Notes: generated from the letters alone by a model not told the origin. Numbered from the stretch's first letter, positions 27,324-37,425 are shown. The stretch: DNA of 64,000 nt from Spongiibacter thalassae (GCF_012272835.1 NZ_JAAWWK010000001.1:929780-993779), one strand, 5' to 3'. Numbers and translations: made by a program.

Positions 27324-27591
27324 ATCAGTTTTAGCCACCTCTTGGGCGACGTGGTTGCGTCGCACCGAATCATACTAATTATCGAGATTCCCCCTCCCAT
27401 CGTAGCGCACAGCGCTTCGCGGTGCCTGCCGCCTTGCTGTCCGGCTGGTGCGTGGCCTTTCATCTGCCCCTGTGTGCCTTAATTGGCACGGATCGCTATC
27501 TTACGAGTCACTCTGCCCTTGGGTGAATGGCCGGGTTCCGCTACCTTGCACGGAACATACTTTTAACAATAATCACGATGCAGGGGACACC

Positions 27592-28992
27592 ATGTCTTAC
27601 AAACTACTCATCGACGGAAAGCTCGTAGACGGCAAATGTCAGGTCGATGTCATCAATCCCGCAGACGAGTCGGTTATCAGCGCCAGCCCGGTGGCCGATG
27701 CAACACAACTTGAGAAGGCGGTTGCGGCGGCAGCCCAGGCTCAGTTGGGCTGGGCGGCGACTCCGTTGGCTGAGCGCGCAGCCTGCCTGCGTGCCCTCGG
27801 TGAAAGGGTCGCCGCCCGCGAGGCGGATATTGCCAGGCTAATCACCTTGGAAGTGGGGCGACCACTTCCCCTGGCGCATTTCGAGGCGCAATTGGTGCAG
27901 AAAAGTTGTGCTTACTACAGCGAGCAGCGCCTGGATAATGAGGTGTTGCTGGATGACGAGGCGATGCGGGTAGAGGTGCAGCGGGTGCCCTTGGGTGTTG
28001 TTGCCGCGATTTTGCCGTGGAATGCGCCCCTGTATTTGGCAATTAACAAGCTGGCCCCAGCGGTATTGGCAGGTAACAGTATAGTGCTGAAGCCCGCGCC
28101 GACCACGCCCCTGTCTACCCTGTTACTGGGTGAGTTGATGGCAGACATATTTCCGTCGGGGGTGGTCAATATAATCACCGATCAGAACGACTTGGGTGCC
28201 GCGCTGGTGGCTCATCCTAAGGTCGCTAAGGTAGCGTTCACCGGTTCTACGGTTACTGGGCGGAAAATATTAAGCGCGGCGGCCGAGCAGCTGAAAAAGG
28301 TCTCGCTGGAGTTGAGTGGTAATGACGCTGCAATCCTGCTGCCGGATGTGGATATCGCAGCAATCGCCCCTGATCTGATATTCGGCGCCTTTTTTAACAG
28401 TGCGCAAATCTGTGCGGTTATCAAGCGCCTGTATGTGCCTGAGTCTCGCTATGATGAAATTTGCGAAGTGCTAGCTGCGGGACTCTCCCAGGCCAAAACG
28501 GGCAATGGTCTGGACCCTGATGTTCAGTTCGGCCCAATTCAGAACGCGGCGCAATTTGACAAGGTTAAAGGTTTTTTGGAGGAAGCGCGCCGCAGCGGCA
28601 CAATTATCTGTGGAGGGGAGGTGCCCGATGGCAAGGGCTATTTTATCACTCCGACTCTGGTCCGGGATGTCAGTGATGGCCATCCACTGGTCGATGAGGA
28701 GCCCTTTGGACCGATTCTGCCAATCATTAAATACAGCGATGTAGATGACGCGGTGAGGCGGGCCAATGCCTCTCCCTACGGACTCGGTGCTTCGGTGTGG
28801 TCTGCCGACTCCAGCGCGGCACAGAGGATTGCTGCTCGACTCGAGGCAGGCACCGTGTGGGTGAACCAGCACTGCGCTATCGACCCGTCGGTTCCCTTTC
28901 CCACAACCAAGTGCTCTGGCCTGGGGGTTGAAGCCGGTCGGGAAGGACTTCTGGAGTTCTGTAATCTCAAAGTGCTGAATATAAAAAAATAA
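27592..28992 (+). CDS. Aldehyde dehydrogenase
   Basis: NAD(P)-dependent aldehyde dehydrogenase of 466 residues starting at ATG 27592; the open frame further upstream is not used, because homology starts at YKLLIDGKLV. Conserved Asn144 in LPWNAP, Lys in IVLKPAP, catalytic Glu240 (SLELSGN) and nucleophile Cys274 (NSAQICAV) are present. Slightly short of the usual 480-500, but no motif is missing. It opens the plus-strand run with SDR, NTF2-like, P450 and Rieske genes and may oxidise an aldehyde made by those oxidoreductases. Confidence 0.94.
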   Translation: MSYKLLIDGKLVDGKCQVDVINPADESVISASPVADATQLEKAVAAAAQAQLGWAATPLAERAACLRALGERVAAREADIARLITLEVGRPLPLAHFEAQLVQKSCAYYSEQRLDNEVLLDDEAMRVEVQRVPLGVVAAILPWNAPLYLAINKLAPAVLAGNSIVLKPAPTTPLSTLLLGELMADIFPSGVVNIITDQNDLGAALVAHPKVAKVAFTGSTVTGRKILSAAAEQLKKVSLELSGNDAAILLPDVDIAAIAPDLIFGAFFNSAQICAVIKRLYVPESRYDEICEVLAAGLSQAKTGNGLDPDVQFGPIQNAAQFDKVKGFLEEARRSGTIICGGEVPDGKGYFITPTLVRDVSDGHPLVDEEPFGPILPIIKYSDVDDAVRRANASPYGLGASVWSADSSAAQRIAARLEAGTVWVNQHCAIDPSVPFPTTKCSGLGVEAGREGLLEFCNLKVLNIKK

Positions 28993-29005
28993 AGAGGGTG
29001 TAACC

Positions 29006-29767
29006 GTGAACAATGCCTATCTGACAAGATTGTTTGGGCTTGAAGGCAAGGTCGCGCTGGTGACCGGTGGGCACAAGGGGGTCGGCAAAATGATTGCCGA
29101 TGCGCTGGCTGAGGCCGGTGCCAGGGTCTATGTTGCCTCCCGCTCCGCCGATGACTCATCGGGGCATATTGGTATTCCCTGCGACTTATCCAGTGATTCC
29201 GGCCTTGATGAGCTTGTCGCACAATTCGAGCGCAGGGAGGAGAAGCTGCATATTCTGGTAAACAACGCGGGCAGCTTTGCCGCTGGGCCACTGGAGGATG
29301 TGGGCTGCGAAGAATGGGACTCAATAATGGCCCTGAATCTGCGAACTCCCTTTATGTTGGTGCAGATGTTGTTGCCCTTAATGATTTCCGCGGGCGATGC
29401 GGAGGATCCTGCACGGGTTATCAATATCGGCTCTATCGCAGGGATTATGGGGGGTAGCAATATGGCCTACGCCTACGGTGCCAGCAAGGCGGGCTTGCAT
29501 CAATTGACCCGCACCTTGGCCAGCGATCTTAGTGCCCAGCATATTACCGTTAACGCCATTGCACCGGGCTATTTTCCCAGTGACATGACCGAGGGCTTTT
29601 TTGCTGCGCAACCGGGCTTGCAGCAGACCATTGTGGAGGCGACCCCCAGAGGGCGACTGGGCAGCGGCGAGGATGTTGGTGGCTTTTGCATCTATCTGTG
29701 CAGCCGCGCAGGTGCCTTTGTCAGTGGTCAGATCACCGCACTGGATGGTGGTTTCCTGTTGAAATAG
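29006..29767 (+). CDS. Short-chain dehydrogenase/reductase
   Basis: SDR of 253 residues with a GTG start at 29006 after AAAGAGGG, 13 bases after the aldehyde dehydrogenase stop. The cofactor motif is TGGHKGVG (20-27), the NNAG motif is intact (86-89), and the catalytic triad is Ser143, Tyr157 and Lys161 (YGASK). It would interconvert an alcohol and a ketone with NAD(P)H; the substrate is unknown. Shares a transcript with the aldehyde dehydrogenase. Confidence 0.93.
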   Translation: MNNAYLTRLFGLEGKVALVTGGHKGVGKMIADALAEAGARVYVASRSADDSSGHIGIPCDLSSDSGLDELVAQFERREEKLHILVNNAGSFAAGPLEDVGCEEWDSIMALNLRTPFMLVQMLLPLMISAGDAEDPARVINIGSIAGIMGGSNMAYAYGASKAGLHQLTRTLASDLSAQHITVNAIAPGYFPSDMTEGFFAAQPGLQQTIVEATPRGRLGSGEDVGGFCIYLCSRAGAFVSGQITALDGGFLLK

Positions 29768-29873
29768 ATGCCTTTGTCCGCAACGGCACTCCACTGGCCC
29801 CGGCGGCCCTTCATTGCTGGGGTGCTTCAGTTAGACTGAAAACACATTAACAATAAACGACAGGAGCAACAGC

Positions 29874-30290
29874 ATGAATAAAGACTGGGTTCAGTACTGG
29901 ATCAAACTGTTCGATCGCAAAGGCGATGAATTGATTAGCCTCTATGCGCCGGATTTTTACTTTATCGACATCAATATGCAGATCGAAATACAGAATGATC
30001 TGGAAGCTTTAAAGAACTTCCACGCAATTTTCGATAATAGCGAGCCCGAAGTGAAATACGATTACTTCGATGTCTTCGATTACGCTGGTGACGAACGCCG
30101 GGGCTGCTTCCAGTGGACTTGGAAGTCGAAGCACGCGGGGGACTTTCTCGGCCTGCCCGCCGCGGGCAAGGAAACTGAAACCCGTGGCATGACGCTGATG
30201 GAATGGAACGAAGACGGCAAGATTATCCGCGAAGAAAGTATCTGCGATCTTTTGCGAATATTCCGTCAGCTCGGCATCGTCAACCAATAA
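29874..30290 (+). CDS. NTF2-like/SnoaL-like fold protein
   Basis: Protein of 138 residues with the cone-shaped NTF2-like pattern: N-terminal helix (WVQYWIKLFDRKGDELISLY), then DFYFIDINM and a strand-rich second half ending in ICDLLRIFRQLG. Members include small cyclases, isomerases (such as ketosteroid isomerase) and hydrolases. Which applies here is not determined, although a ketosteroid-isomerase-like role would fit a steroid or terpenoid pathway. It lies 106 bases after the SDR, between that gene and the P450. Confidence 0.75.
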   Translation: MNKDWVQYWIKLFDRKGDELISLYAPDFYFIDINMQIEIQNDLEALKNFHAIFDNSEPEVKYDYFDVFDYAGDERRGCFQWTWKSKHAGDFLGLPAAGKETETRGMTLMEWNEDGKIIREESICDLLRIFRQLGIVNQ

Positions 30291-30411
30291 CAAACAGGCC
30301 GTGTCGGCGTAGCAGCTTCAGCTTTGAGTTGTAAACAGGTTCTTCGCGATTTCGTCAGCGAAGATTGTTTCACGGATTGGGCTTAAGCGCCGTCGAGCCA
30401 GAGGTATTACC

Positions 30412-31611
30412 ATGCAATTTGACCCTATGAACCCCGATTTTCAGCAGAACCCCTATCCCTATTACGACGAGTTGCGGGCCAAGGCACCGGTTATCTGGTC
30501 AGAATCCATGCAGGGATTCTGTGTCGCGGGTTTTGACGACATTATCACTGTGTTGACGGAGGCAGAGACCTATTCCTCTTCAAAGTTCTGGCCGATCTTG
30601 TTGGGGGAATACGACCCCGCGCCGGAAGTGCAGCCGATGATATCTCTGGATCCTCCGGACCATTTGCGCACCCGTACTCTGGCACAGAAGGCCTTTCTGC
30701 CCCGGGAACTGAAAAAGCTTGAGGAAAAAATAGGACAGATCAGCGACGACCTTGTCGAGCATGCTATTTCAGTATCCAAGGACAATACTTTTGATATGGC
30801 CTGGGATTTCGCCGCGCTGTTTCCGGTGAGCGTTATCGCGGAAATGCTGGGAATAGACCGATCGCTCAGGCTCGACTTTAAACACTGGGTAGACAACCTG
30901 TTGGCGGCCTCCAATCGCGCCGTTTATGACGATGCTCGTTTGGCAGAGATAAAACACGCCTCTGACAGTCTTCGCGCATACTTCAGCGAAATCGTCGATG
31001 CCCGCACAGCCAATCCCGGCGACGATATGATCAGCTCCTTTATCAAGGCGGAGGTTAATGGCGAACGGCTGAGCAAGCTGGAAGTTATTAATCTGGCCAT
31101 TCTGCTGCTGATTGGCGGCACCGAAACCACGACTAATCTTTTGGGCGGGCTGTTTGCCGGTTATTTTGACCATCCCGAAGCTTTTGAAGCTGCGCGAGCA
31201 GATCGCAGTCTCGTGCCAAAACTATTGGAAGAGCAGTTACGCTGGCAGCCACCAGTGCAAAGTCTGTTTCGCCACACAACACGTGAAGTGATTCTTGGTG
31301 GAGTGACTATTCCGGCAGGCACCATGGTGATGCCGCTGCTGGGTAGTGCAAACCGTGACCCCGAAAAATTTCCCGATCCCAATGTTTTTGATATTACGCG
31401 GGACACCCGCGGTAGCTGTACCTTTGGGCAGGGGCCGCATTTCTGCATGGGCAGCTTCTTGAGTAAGTTCGAAGCCGCCGTTGCGGTGAATAAACTGTTT
31501 GACAGATTCAAGAAGTTAGAGCCACTGCAAAATTCTGAGGAAGTGCGCTGGATAGACTCCTATTTTGCGCGGGGACCAGCGACCTTGCCGGTAAAATTTG
31601 AACTGGCCTGA
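30412..31611 (+). CDS. Cytochrome P450
   Basis: Bacterial P450 of 399 residues. I-helix IGGTETT (234-240), ExxR at E274-R277, and heme loop FGQGPHFCMG with Cys345. It differs clearly from the P450 at 688 and so probably has another substrate or position. A Rieske-type [2Fe-2S] protein gene follows 22 bases downstream, then a FAD-linked oxidase, so electron transfer may use this unusual partner. Likely hydroxylates an unactivated carbon of the pathway substrate. Confidence 0.95.
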   Translation: MQFDPMNPDFQQNPYPYYDELRAKAPVIWSESMQGFCVAGFDDIITVLTEAETYSSSKFWPILLGEYDPAPEVQPMISLDPPDHLRTRTLAQKAFLPRELKKLEEKIGQISDDLVEHAISVSKDNTFDMAWDFAALFPVSVIAEMLGIDRSLRLDFKHWVDNLLAASNRAVYDDARLAEIKHASDSLRAYFSEIVDARTANPGDDMISSFIKAEVNGERLSKLEVINLAILLLIGGTETTTNLLGGLFAGYFDHPEAFEAARADRSLVPKLLEEQLRWQPPVQSLFRHTTREVILGGVTIPAGTMVMPLLGSANRDPEKFPDPNVFDITRDTRGSCTFGQGPHFCMGSFLSKFEAAVAVNKLFDRFKKLEPLQNSEEVRWIDSYFARGPATLPVKFELA

Positions 31612-31633
31612 GTTTATACAGCGGGAGAGCACA

Positions 31634-31948
31634 ATGGCACAAACAGTGACAGCGGGCAGCGTGAGTGAGCTGCCCCCGGGAAAAATTCATAAAATCGAGC
31701 ACGGTGAGCAGGTGATTGCTCTGGTTAATATCGACGGCCAGTTTTTTGCCGTTGATGGCGTCTGCGGTCACGCCGGAGGCCCACTGTGCCGGGGCGAAGT
31801 TGTTGCCCAGGAAAAGGTCATATCATGTCCGTGGCACGGCTGGGAGTACGACTTGCAAAGCGGCGAATGCTTGATGGACCCCTCGTTAAGCCAGAAAGTC
31901 TTCGCCGTGCAGGTACAGGATGACACGGTCAAGATAGAAGTGGAGTAA
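31634..31948 (+). CDS. Rieske-type [2Fe-2S] ferredoxin
   Basis: Small electron carrier of 104 residues starting at ATG 31634, after GGGAGAG. The cluster ligands are Cys44 and His46 in VCGHAGGP and Cys65 and His68 in SCPWHGW, so all four are present. Such proteins usually serve Rieske dioxygenases or nitrite reductase, but none is encoded nearby. The immediate upstream neighbour is a P450, suggesting it donates electrons to that enzyme. Cytoplasmic; no signal peptide. Confidence 0.93.
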   Translation: MAQTVTAGSVSELPPGKIHKIEHGEQVIALVNIDGQFFAVDGVCGHAGGPLCRGEVVAQEKVISCPWHGWEYDLQSGECLMDPSLSQKVFAVQVQDDTVKIEVE

Positions 31949-31954
31949 GCAGTT

Positions 31955-33403
31955 ATGGTAACGCTTAACCCCGAGTCTTCAAGGGACAGTTTGGAAACTC
32001 CGCCTCCGCGTCTGGACCGCACAGACTTTATCGATCGCCTGCGGCAAATCGTCGGTGAGCGTGGTCTGCTGGAAGGAGACGAAGTCAGCTCCCGCTATCC
32101 TGGCTACTTTATGGAAAAGGTCGAGAGTCGCCTGATGGTGCGCCCCGCTTCTACAGATGAGGTGTCGGAGGTGCTGCGTCTGTGCAATGAGCAGGACCAG
32201 TCGGTGGTAACACAGGGAGGTATGTCCGGTTGGGTGAGGGCGACCCAGACCGAGGCAGATGATCTTATCCTGTCGATGGAGAGGATGAACGGGATCGAGG
32301 AGCTTGATACCGTCAATCGCACTGTCGTCGTCCAGGCGGGGGTGGTGCTGCAAAGCCTGCAGGAGAGTCTTGAGGAACAGGGCCTGATCTTTCCCCTTGA
32401 TCTTGGAGGACGGGGTTCCTGTCAGGTGGGGGGGAATGCCGCCACCAACGCTGGGGGGATTCGGGTGATTCGCTACGGCATGATGCGTTCTCTGGTACTG
32501 GGGCTCGAAGCCGTTATGGCTGATGGCACGGTGATCAGTTCAATGAACAAAATGCTGAAAAATAACTCCGGATACGATATCAAACAATTGTTCCTCGGCA
32601 GTGAGGGCACGCTGGGGGTAATTACCCGACTGGTATTGCGACTATTCGAACAACCGAGCAGCGAGAATGCCGCGATGGTTGCTCTGCGTGACTTTGACAG
32701 TGTCGCTCGTTTTCTCCGCTTTATGGACAGCCGCCTTGGTGGCAAGCTCAGCGCCTTTGAAGTTCTCGATGCCAGCTTCTATGGCATCAATACCGGCCCC
32801 GGTCGTGAACGGCCACCGATAGAGGGGGATTATCCCTTCTATGTTATTACCGAAGCCCTCGGCTTCGACAGCACGATCGACGACCCCCAATTCGAGCGTG
32901 TACTGATGGCGGCGCTGGAAGAAGGAATTATTGCCGACGCCGTGGTTCCTAAATCGCAGACGGAGCGGCACGCCATTTGGCAACTCCGGGAAAATTTAGA
33001 GCACGTGGTCAGTGATCTGCAGCCTTTTCAGGCCTTTGATGTGAGCATGCCTGTCGGAGATATGGAATCCTATATGCAAGCGGTAACTGCGCGTTTCAAA
33101 GCGTCGTGGCCCGATGGCAAGCTGTGCTTTTTGGGGCATGTCGGTGATGGCAATCTGCATATCGCCGTGGGCTGCGGCAGTAATGCGGCCGGGGCACGTC
33201 GCGAGGTAGAGCACTGTGTCTACGAACCGCTTGCGAGCATTGGGGGCAGCATTTCAGCGGAACATGGAATCGGCCTGGAGAAGAAGGATTTTCTTTCCCT
33301 CTCCCGGACGCGGGAAGAACTCGAGCTGATGCAATTGCTTAAACGCTGTATGGATCCCCGGGGCATTCTTAATCCCGGCAAAGTCTTCGATCTGACGCGG
33401 TAA
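31955..33403 (+). CDS. FAD-linked oxidase (GlcD / D-lactate dehydrogenase family)
   Basis: Flavoprotein of 482 residues. The N-terminal FAD-binding domain (about 40-220) has the PP-loop-like GGRGSCQVGGNAATNAGG and VMADGTVI. The C-terminal substrate domain has GHVGDGNLHIAV and AEHGIGLEKKDFL. Family members oxidise 2-hydroxy acids such as D-lactate, glycolate or 2-hydroxyglutarate. Here it follows the Rieske gene by six bases and the GST gene follows four bases after, so translation is tightly coupled. The substrate may be a hydroxy acid from the degraded side chain; this is inference. Confidence 0.92.
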   Translation: MVTLNPESSRDSLETPPPRLDRTDFIDRLRQIVGERGLLEGDEVSSRYPGYFMEKVESRLMVRPASTDEVSEVLRLCNEQDQSVVTQGGMSGWVRATQTEADDLILSMERMNGIEELDTVNRTVVVQAGVVLQSLQESLEEQGLIFPLDLGGRGSCQVGGNAATNAGGIRVIRYGMMRSLVLGLEAVMADGTVISSMNKMLKNNSGYDIKQLFLGSEGTLGVITRLVLRLFEQPSSENAAMVALRDFDSVARFLRFMDSRLGGKLSAFEVLDASFYGINTGPGRERPPIEGDYPFYVITEALGFDSTIDDPQFERVLMAALEEGIIADAVVPKSQTERHAIWQLRENLEHVVSDLQPFQAFDVSMPVGDMESYMQAVTARFKASWPDGKLCFLGHVGDGNLHIAVGCGSNAAGARREVEHCVYEPLASIGGSISAEHGIGLEKKDFLSLSRTREELELMQLLKRCMDPRGILNPGKVFDLTR

Positions 33404-33407
33404 CACT

Positions 33408-34091
33408 ATGAAAAATAACGAAGTGATTGAGCTCTATGGCTCGCCGGTTAGCAATTGCTACAACACAGTACTCGCAGCGCTCCGTCACAAAGGTATTGAA
33501 CACCATCAGAAGCATATCGGGGCCACTCAGGACGCTGGTTTCCTACTGAAAAGCCCGATGGGAAAGATTCCCTTTATTCTGCACGAGGGGGCCTATATTT
33601 CTGAAACCTCAGTAATTGTGGCTTACCTTGATCAGGTCTTCAGTGATAAACCGCTGTTCCCTGGCAGCCCGCTGGAGCAGGCGCGCTGCGGGCAACTGAT
33701 GAAAATTGTCGAGCTGTATGTGGAATCCCCTGCACGGCGCCTGTTTCCCGGAGTGTTCTGGTATCTCCATAACGACCCACTGCACGTGGCAGAGGTGAGA
33801 CCCGTTATCGAACGGGGCCTGAATGCCGTAGAGCTGCTTTTACAGCAGAACCGTTTCCTGTTGGGCGGGCCGAAATCGGGCGCAGGCTATTATTTCTACT
33901 TTTCCCTAGGGCTGGCCGAAACCGTGTGTCAGCAACAATATGGCTGGGACTTCTGGGAAGAAAGGCCACTGATGCGAGAACTCTATGAGCAGCTTGGAAA
34001 GCTGGATTTCATGATCGAGATTTCAGCTCAGCGCGATGGCGCAATGGAGGGCTATCTGGCCGAAAAATCAGCGGAAGCCAATAGCGACTGA
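33408..34091 (+). CDS. Glutathione S-transferase family protein
   Basis: Protein of 227 residues with a thioredoxin-like N-terminal domain (LYGSPVSNCYNTVLAAL; KSPMGKIPFIL with the cis-Pro; SETSVIVAYLD for the gamma-glutamyl site) and a helical C-terminal domain. Could detoxify epoxides or, as in some aromatic and isoprenoid pathways, catalyse a glutathione-dependent isomerisation. Part of the P450-Rieske-oxidase run, four bases after the oxidase stop. Confidence 0.9.
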   Translation: MKNNEVIELYGSPVSNCYNTVLAALRHKGIEHHQKHIGATQDAGFLLKSPMGKIPFILHEGAYISETSVIVAYLDQVFSDKPLFPGSPLEQARCGQLMKIVELYVESPARRLFPGVFWYLHNDPLHVAEVRPVIERGLNAVELLLQQNRFLLGGPKSGAGYYFYFSLGLAETVCQQQYGWDFWEERPLMRELYEQLGKLDFMIEISAQRDGAMEGYLAEKSAEANSD

Positions 34092-34135
34092 ACTTCCCTG
34101 GGGAAAGGGATTGGGAAAACCGGGAGGCACCGCAG

Positions 34136-35389
34136 GTGTTGGACAAAGAGCAAATTCGCGAACTCGCCCAGCTCCACGGCCTGCTCTACGCCTCGGCCAT
34201 TGGCTTAACAGCGGGCATGACGGCCACCATGTTTTATAGCCTCGGTGCGTTTATTCCCCACCTGCAGGGGGAATTTGGCTGGTCGCGGGGTGATATTTCC
34301 CTGGCCGTCACCTTTCTTACCTTTGCGGTATTTATCACCGGTAGTACAGTTGGCCGCCTCTGCGACCGCTATGGTGCAGCGCTGGTAGGAGCGCTCAGTC
34401 TGCTGTTATACGCATTGGCAATTGTGCTGATGGTGTGGCTGATGCGGGAGCTGTACCACCTGTGGCTGGGCTATTTTATCGTCGCCTTGCTGGGCGTAGG
34501 TTCCACCCCCATTGTTTTGGTTAGGCCGGTTACCACTGGCTTCTACCGTGCCAGAGGTATCGCTTTGGGCGTCGCGCTAACCGGTGCGGGCGTTGCTGGG
34601 TTCTGGGTGCCACAACTGGTTGTCTATGTCAGCGAAGGCTGGGGTTGGCGTTATGCCTATCTGATGCTGGCGGCAATTGCGTCACTGGCCGCGCCGGTGG
34701 TCTGGCTGGGCTTTCGCAAACCCTCCCGAAGCTGCCATACAGGGAGCCTGGATACATCTGCTGGTGCTATCCCTACAGGTCATCAGTTGCCAGAAGGCAT
34801 CAGTCACCAACAGGCCCGGCGCAAGGGGAGTTACTGGCTGCTGTCCTTGATGGCCTTTGCTATGGCCTGCGGCATTGCCGGGGTGGTGGTGCATATGCAA
34901 CCGCTGTTTATCGACCTGGGTGCGGCAGCGACAAGCGCAGCGCGTATTGCTGCCACGGTCGGAATTGCTAGTGTGGCAGGGCGTTTATTGATTGGCTATT
35001 TACTGGATCGTATGCCTGCGGTGCCGCTCTCGATATCGGTGTTGATTCTCGCTGCCGCTGGTATTTCTTTGTTGTGGTACAGCGGTCTGGCGTGGGCCTA
35101 TGTGGCAGCGGCCCTACTGGGCCTGGCGGCGGGGGCCGAGATTGATCTGCTTGCCTATCTGACAGTGAGCTATTTTGGGCGCCGGCATTACGGTGCTATT
35201 TACGGCTGGCAGTACAGTGTGTTTGCGGTGGGCTACGGTCTGAGCCCTTTTTTAGTGGGCCTGCTGCACGATATTTCCGGAAGCTATGGTCTGCCCCTGC
35301 TGTGCAGCGCGCTTTTGCTCGGTGCCGCTGCGCTGTGTTGTCTGGGCTTACCTTCTACGCAGTCTTCAATGAAATTAATAACAAGCTGA
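34136..35389 (+). CDS. Major facilitator superfamily transporter
   Basis: Inner-membrane carrier of 417 residues with about 12 helices and the MFS loop GRLCDRYGA between helices 2 and 3. GTG at 34136 is used as start because GGGAGG lies eight bases before it. It resembles the monocarboxylate/oxalate-formate transporter branch ([18 protein letters not shown] at the start). Probably moves an organic acid intermediate or substrate; direction unknown. Followed 18 bases later by an SDR gene. Confidence 0.9.
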   Translation: MLDKEQIRELAQLHGLLYASAIGLTAGMTATMFYSLGAFIPHLQGEFGWSRGDISLAVTFLTFAVFITGSTVGRLCDRYGAALVGALSLLLYALAIVLMVWLMRELYHLWLGYFIVALLGVGSTPIVLVRPVTTGFYRARGIALGVALTGAGVAGFWVPQLVVYVSEGWGWRYAYLMLAAIASLAAPVVWLGFRKPSRSCHTGSLDTSAGAIPTGHQLPEGISHQQARRKGSYWLLSLMAFAMACGIAGVVVHMQPLFIDLGAAATSAARIAATVGIASVAGRLLIGYLLDRMPAVPLSISVLILAAAGISLLWYSGLAWAYVAAALLGLAAGAEIDLLAYLTVSYFGRRHYGAIYGWQYSVFAVGYGLSPFLVGLLHDISGSYGLPLLCSALLLGAAALCCLGLPSTQSSMKLITS

Positions 35390-35407
35390 TAGAGAAAGGA
35401 GAGTGTG

Positions 35408-36169
35408 ATGTTTTCGCTAGAGAATAAAACAGCCATTGTCACCGGGGCGGGCTCGGGGATTGGTAAGGCAACGGCCCAGCGCTTAAAACGGGCGGGGGCC
35501 AACGTTGTCGCGGCCGATATAGTGGATTGCGCTGAAGAAGCGAGCAGGGCGGGCTGCGCCTTCCGGCAGGTGGATGTCGGCGAGCCGGAACAGATAGCTG
35601 CTCTTTGCGACTATGCCCTGGAGGAATACGGCAGCCTGGATATTATGGTGAACAATGCCGCTATATCCACCGGTCGTATGCTGGCAGAGGTGGACTCAGA
35701 GGAAAACTCATTGCGATTCTGGAGGGTAAACCTGCTTAGCGCCCAGATGGGCACCAAGGAGGCTGCCGCGAGAATGAAGCCCGGCGGCAGTATTATCAAT
35801 CTGACCTCTATTACTGCTTTGCGAGGTTTTCCCCAGTGGTCGGAATACGGTGCCACCAAAGGCGGAATTATTGCCCTTACCCAAACTGCAGCCATTGAAT
35901 ACGGCGGTGCTGGCGTCCGTGTCAATGCGGTCGCGCCGGGTATTATAAATACCCCGATGGCCATGCGCGAAGCACCTGACATGGTGGAGAAAAATGCGGA
36001 AATATTTGCGCCGCTAGGACGCATTGGTACACCGGAAGAGCTGGCCGCAGCGATCCACTTCCTCGCCAGTGACGACGCCTCCTACATCACCGGGCAAATA
36101 CTCTCCGTGGATGGAGGCTGGAGTGCGGGCACGTCGCTACAGGCCTTCGGTATGGCGATGCAGTCCTGA
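35408..36169 (+). CDS. Short-chain dehydrogenase/reductase
   Basis: SDR of 253 residues. ATG 35408 is chosen over GTG 35405 because AAAGGAG lies at a suitable distance. Cofactor motif TGAGSGIG (12-19), NNAA, and catalytic Ser134, Tyr147 and Lys151 (YGATK). The C-terminal [13 protein letters not shown] is typical of FabG-like enzymes. Last gene of the 27.6-36.2 kb plus-strand run; a 12-bp perfect hairpin follows 34 bases after its stop. Confidence 0.93.
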   Translation: MFSLENKTAIVTGAGSGIGKATAQRLKRAGANVVAADIVDCAEEASRAGCAFRQVDVGEPEQIAALCDYALEEYGSLDIMVNNAAISTGRMLAEVDSEENSLRFWRVNLLSAQMGTKEAAARMKPGGSIINLTSITALRGFPQWSEYGATKGGIIALTQTAAIEYGGAGVRVNAVAPGIINTPMAMREAPDMVEKNAEIFAPLGRIGTPEELAAAIHFLASDDASYITGQILSVDGGWSAGTSLQAFGMAMQS

Positions 36170-36203
36170 GTGCTCAGGCGGTGACTTGTGTCCGTGCAGT
36201 TGT

Positions 36204-36233
36204 CGACCAAAAACCTCTATGGGTTTTTGGTCG
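36204..36233. terminator. Perfect hairpin between convergent genes
   Basis: CGACCAAAAACC (36204-36215) and GGTTTTTGGTCG (36222-36233) form perfect 12-bp arms with a 6-base loop TCTATG. It lies between the plus-strand SDR and the minus-strand AraC gene. The five T (or A) bases lie inside the stem rather than after it, so it could be a bidirectional terminator or a protein-binding palindrome. Confidence 0.6.
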
Positions 36234-36357
36234 TCGGACTAAACTGCTGCGCGGGTTCAGCGGGCAATAACCGTAAACTAGCTTGTGCCTGTGGAATGAT
36301 CTTGTCGAGCGCGATAACAGCCTCGGTACTGTTGCCGGTAACAGACCGCTGTGCTCG

Positions 36358-37425
36358 TTATTCCTGCGCGCTAATGGCAATGTCCCCAGTCAGCGCTTCC
36401 TGCTCACTACGCCATTCGGTGGGGCGTTTTCCCGTCCAGCTTTTAAAGGCGCGGGAGAAAGTACCCCGGTCGGAGAAGCCCAGTTGCAGGGCAATCTCTT
36501 CGATGTTCATTTCCGTGTGTTTCAGGTAGGAATAGGCCTGCTCTTCCCGCAGCTGACGGAGGATTTCATAGAAGGTTGTATTTTCTTCGGTAAGACGGCG
36601 GGCGAGGGTACGTTCGGTCATCGCCAGGCTCTGAGCAGTGTCGGCCCGGGAGGGCTCACCATTGGGGAGTTTGACCAGCAGGACTTCCCGCACTCGCCGT
36701 GAAAAACGGCCCTGAACCCTGTCTGCCAGATAGCGCGAGGCCAATTCGTCCAGCAGTGACGCCAGTTCCTCGTTCCCGCCGGGGATGGAGCGGTTCATGT
36801 CTTCATTGCTGAACACGAGCTGGTTAAGGTCTTGTTCGTAGTGGATGGGACAGCGGAACAGGGCGTCGTATTCCTCGGGCTTTTCGCCACGGGGGTGGCT
36901 GAAGGAGACAGAGAGGGCCTGTAGTTCTCCGTGTAGCATCCAGCGGCAGTATTCCAAAAAGCCGGCTAGTACTGTGTCAAAGGCCTGATAGCGCGGCAGG
37001 CTGCCGCCGGTCACCAGTGCAATGGAGAGCTCACACTGGGCGTCGCCTTCGTGGAAATGCACCACGGCGGAATCCGAAACCAACTTTGCGAACCGGGCAA
37101 AGCGCCGGGTTGCTGAACGCAGGGTTTCGCTGCAGAGCATCGCCTGTCCGACCACATGGTAGCTGGAGGGGCGGATATGCCTGGCGACTTTGAGGCCGAA
37201 ATTGGCATCGCCGGAACGCTCAACCGCCAAGCGCCACAACTGTGTGACCCGTTCCTGACTGTAGCGGTAACCAAAGTCTTCCAGATGCCTGGCATCCAGC
37301 CCGACCTCTGCCATCAGCGCGGTGTAATCCAGTCCCGCTTCTGACATGGCGTGGGCCATCGCCAGTACGTAACCGGAGAGCGCTGTTCGGGAACTGGCTA
37401 GTGTGCTGGGTGCTGCATTCACCAT
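36358..37425 (-). CDS. AraC family regulator (arabinose-binding-like N-terminal domain type)
   Basis: Regulator of 355 residues. The N-terminal ligand domain (about 20-210) resembles the group of OruR/ArgR-like AraC proteins. The C-terminal double helix-turn-helix includes MTERTLARRLTEENTTF and IEEIALQLGFSDRGTFSRAFKSWTGKRPTEWR (about 265-345). Paralogue of the AraC protein at 41230. The two flank the 2-oxoacid:ferredoxin oxidoreductase gene on the same strand, so either could activate it or the plus-strand run that converges on this gene. Confidence 0.92.
   Translation of the reverse strand: MVNAAPSTLASSRTALSGYVLAMAHAMSEAGLDYTALMAEVGLDARHLEDFGYRYSQERVTQLWRLAVERSGDANFGLKVARHIRPSSYHVVGQAMLCSETLRSATRRFARFAKLVSDSAVVHFHEGDAQCELSIALVTGGSLPRYQAFDTVLAGFLEYCRWMLHGELQALSVSFSHPRGEKPEEYDALFRCPIHYEQDLNQLVFSNEDMNRSIPGGNEELASLLDELASRYLADRVQGRFSRRVREVLLVKLPNGEPSRADTAQSLAMTERTLARRLTEENTTFYEILRQLREEQAYSYLKHTEMNIEEIALQLGFSDRGTFSRAFKSWTGKRPTEWRSEQEALTGDIAISAQE

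Noticed and set aside
27324..27591. N-terminal extension of the aldehyde dehydrogenase
   Set aside because: The frame stays open upstream, but homology begins at 27592 and the upstream residues are not conserved in style; no other gene was seen in this gap.
36204..36233. Insertion-sequence terminal repeat
   Set aside because: The 12-bp arms face each other across only six bases, fitting a terminator or binding site, not the ends of an element.
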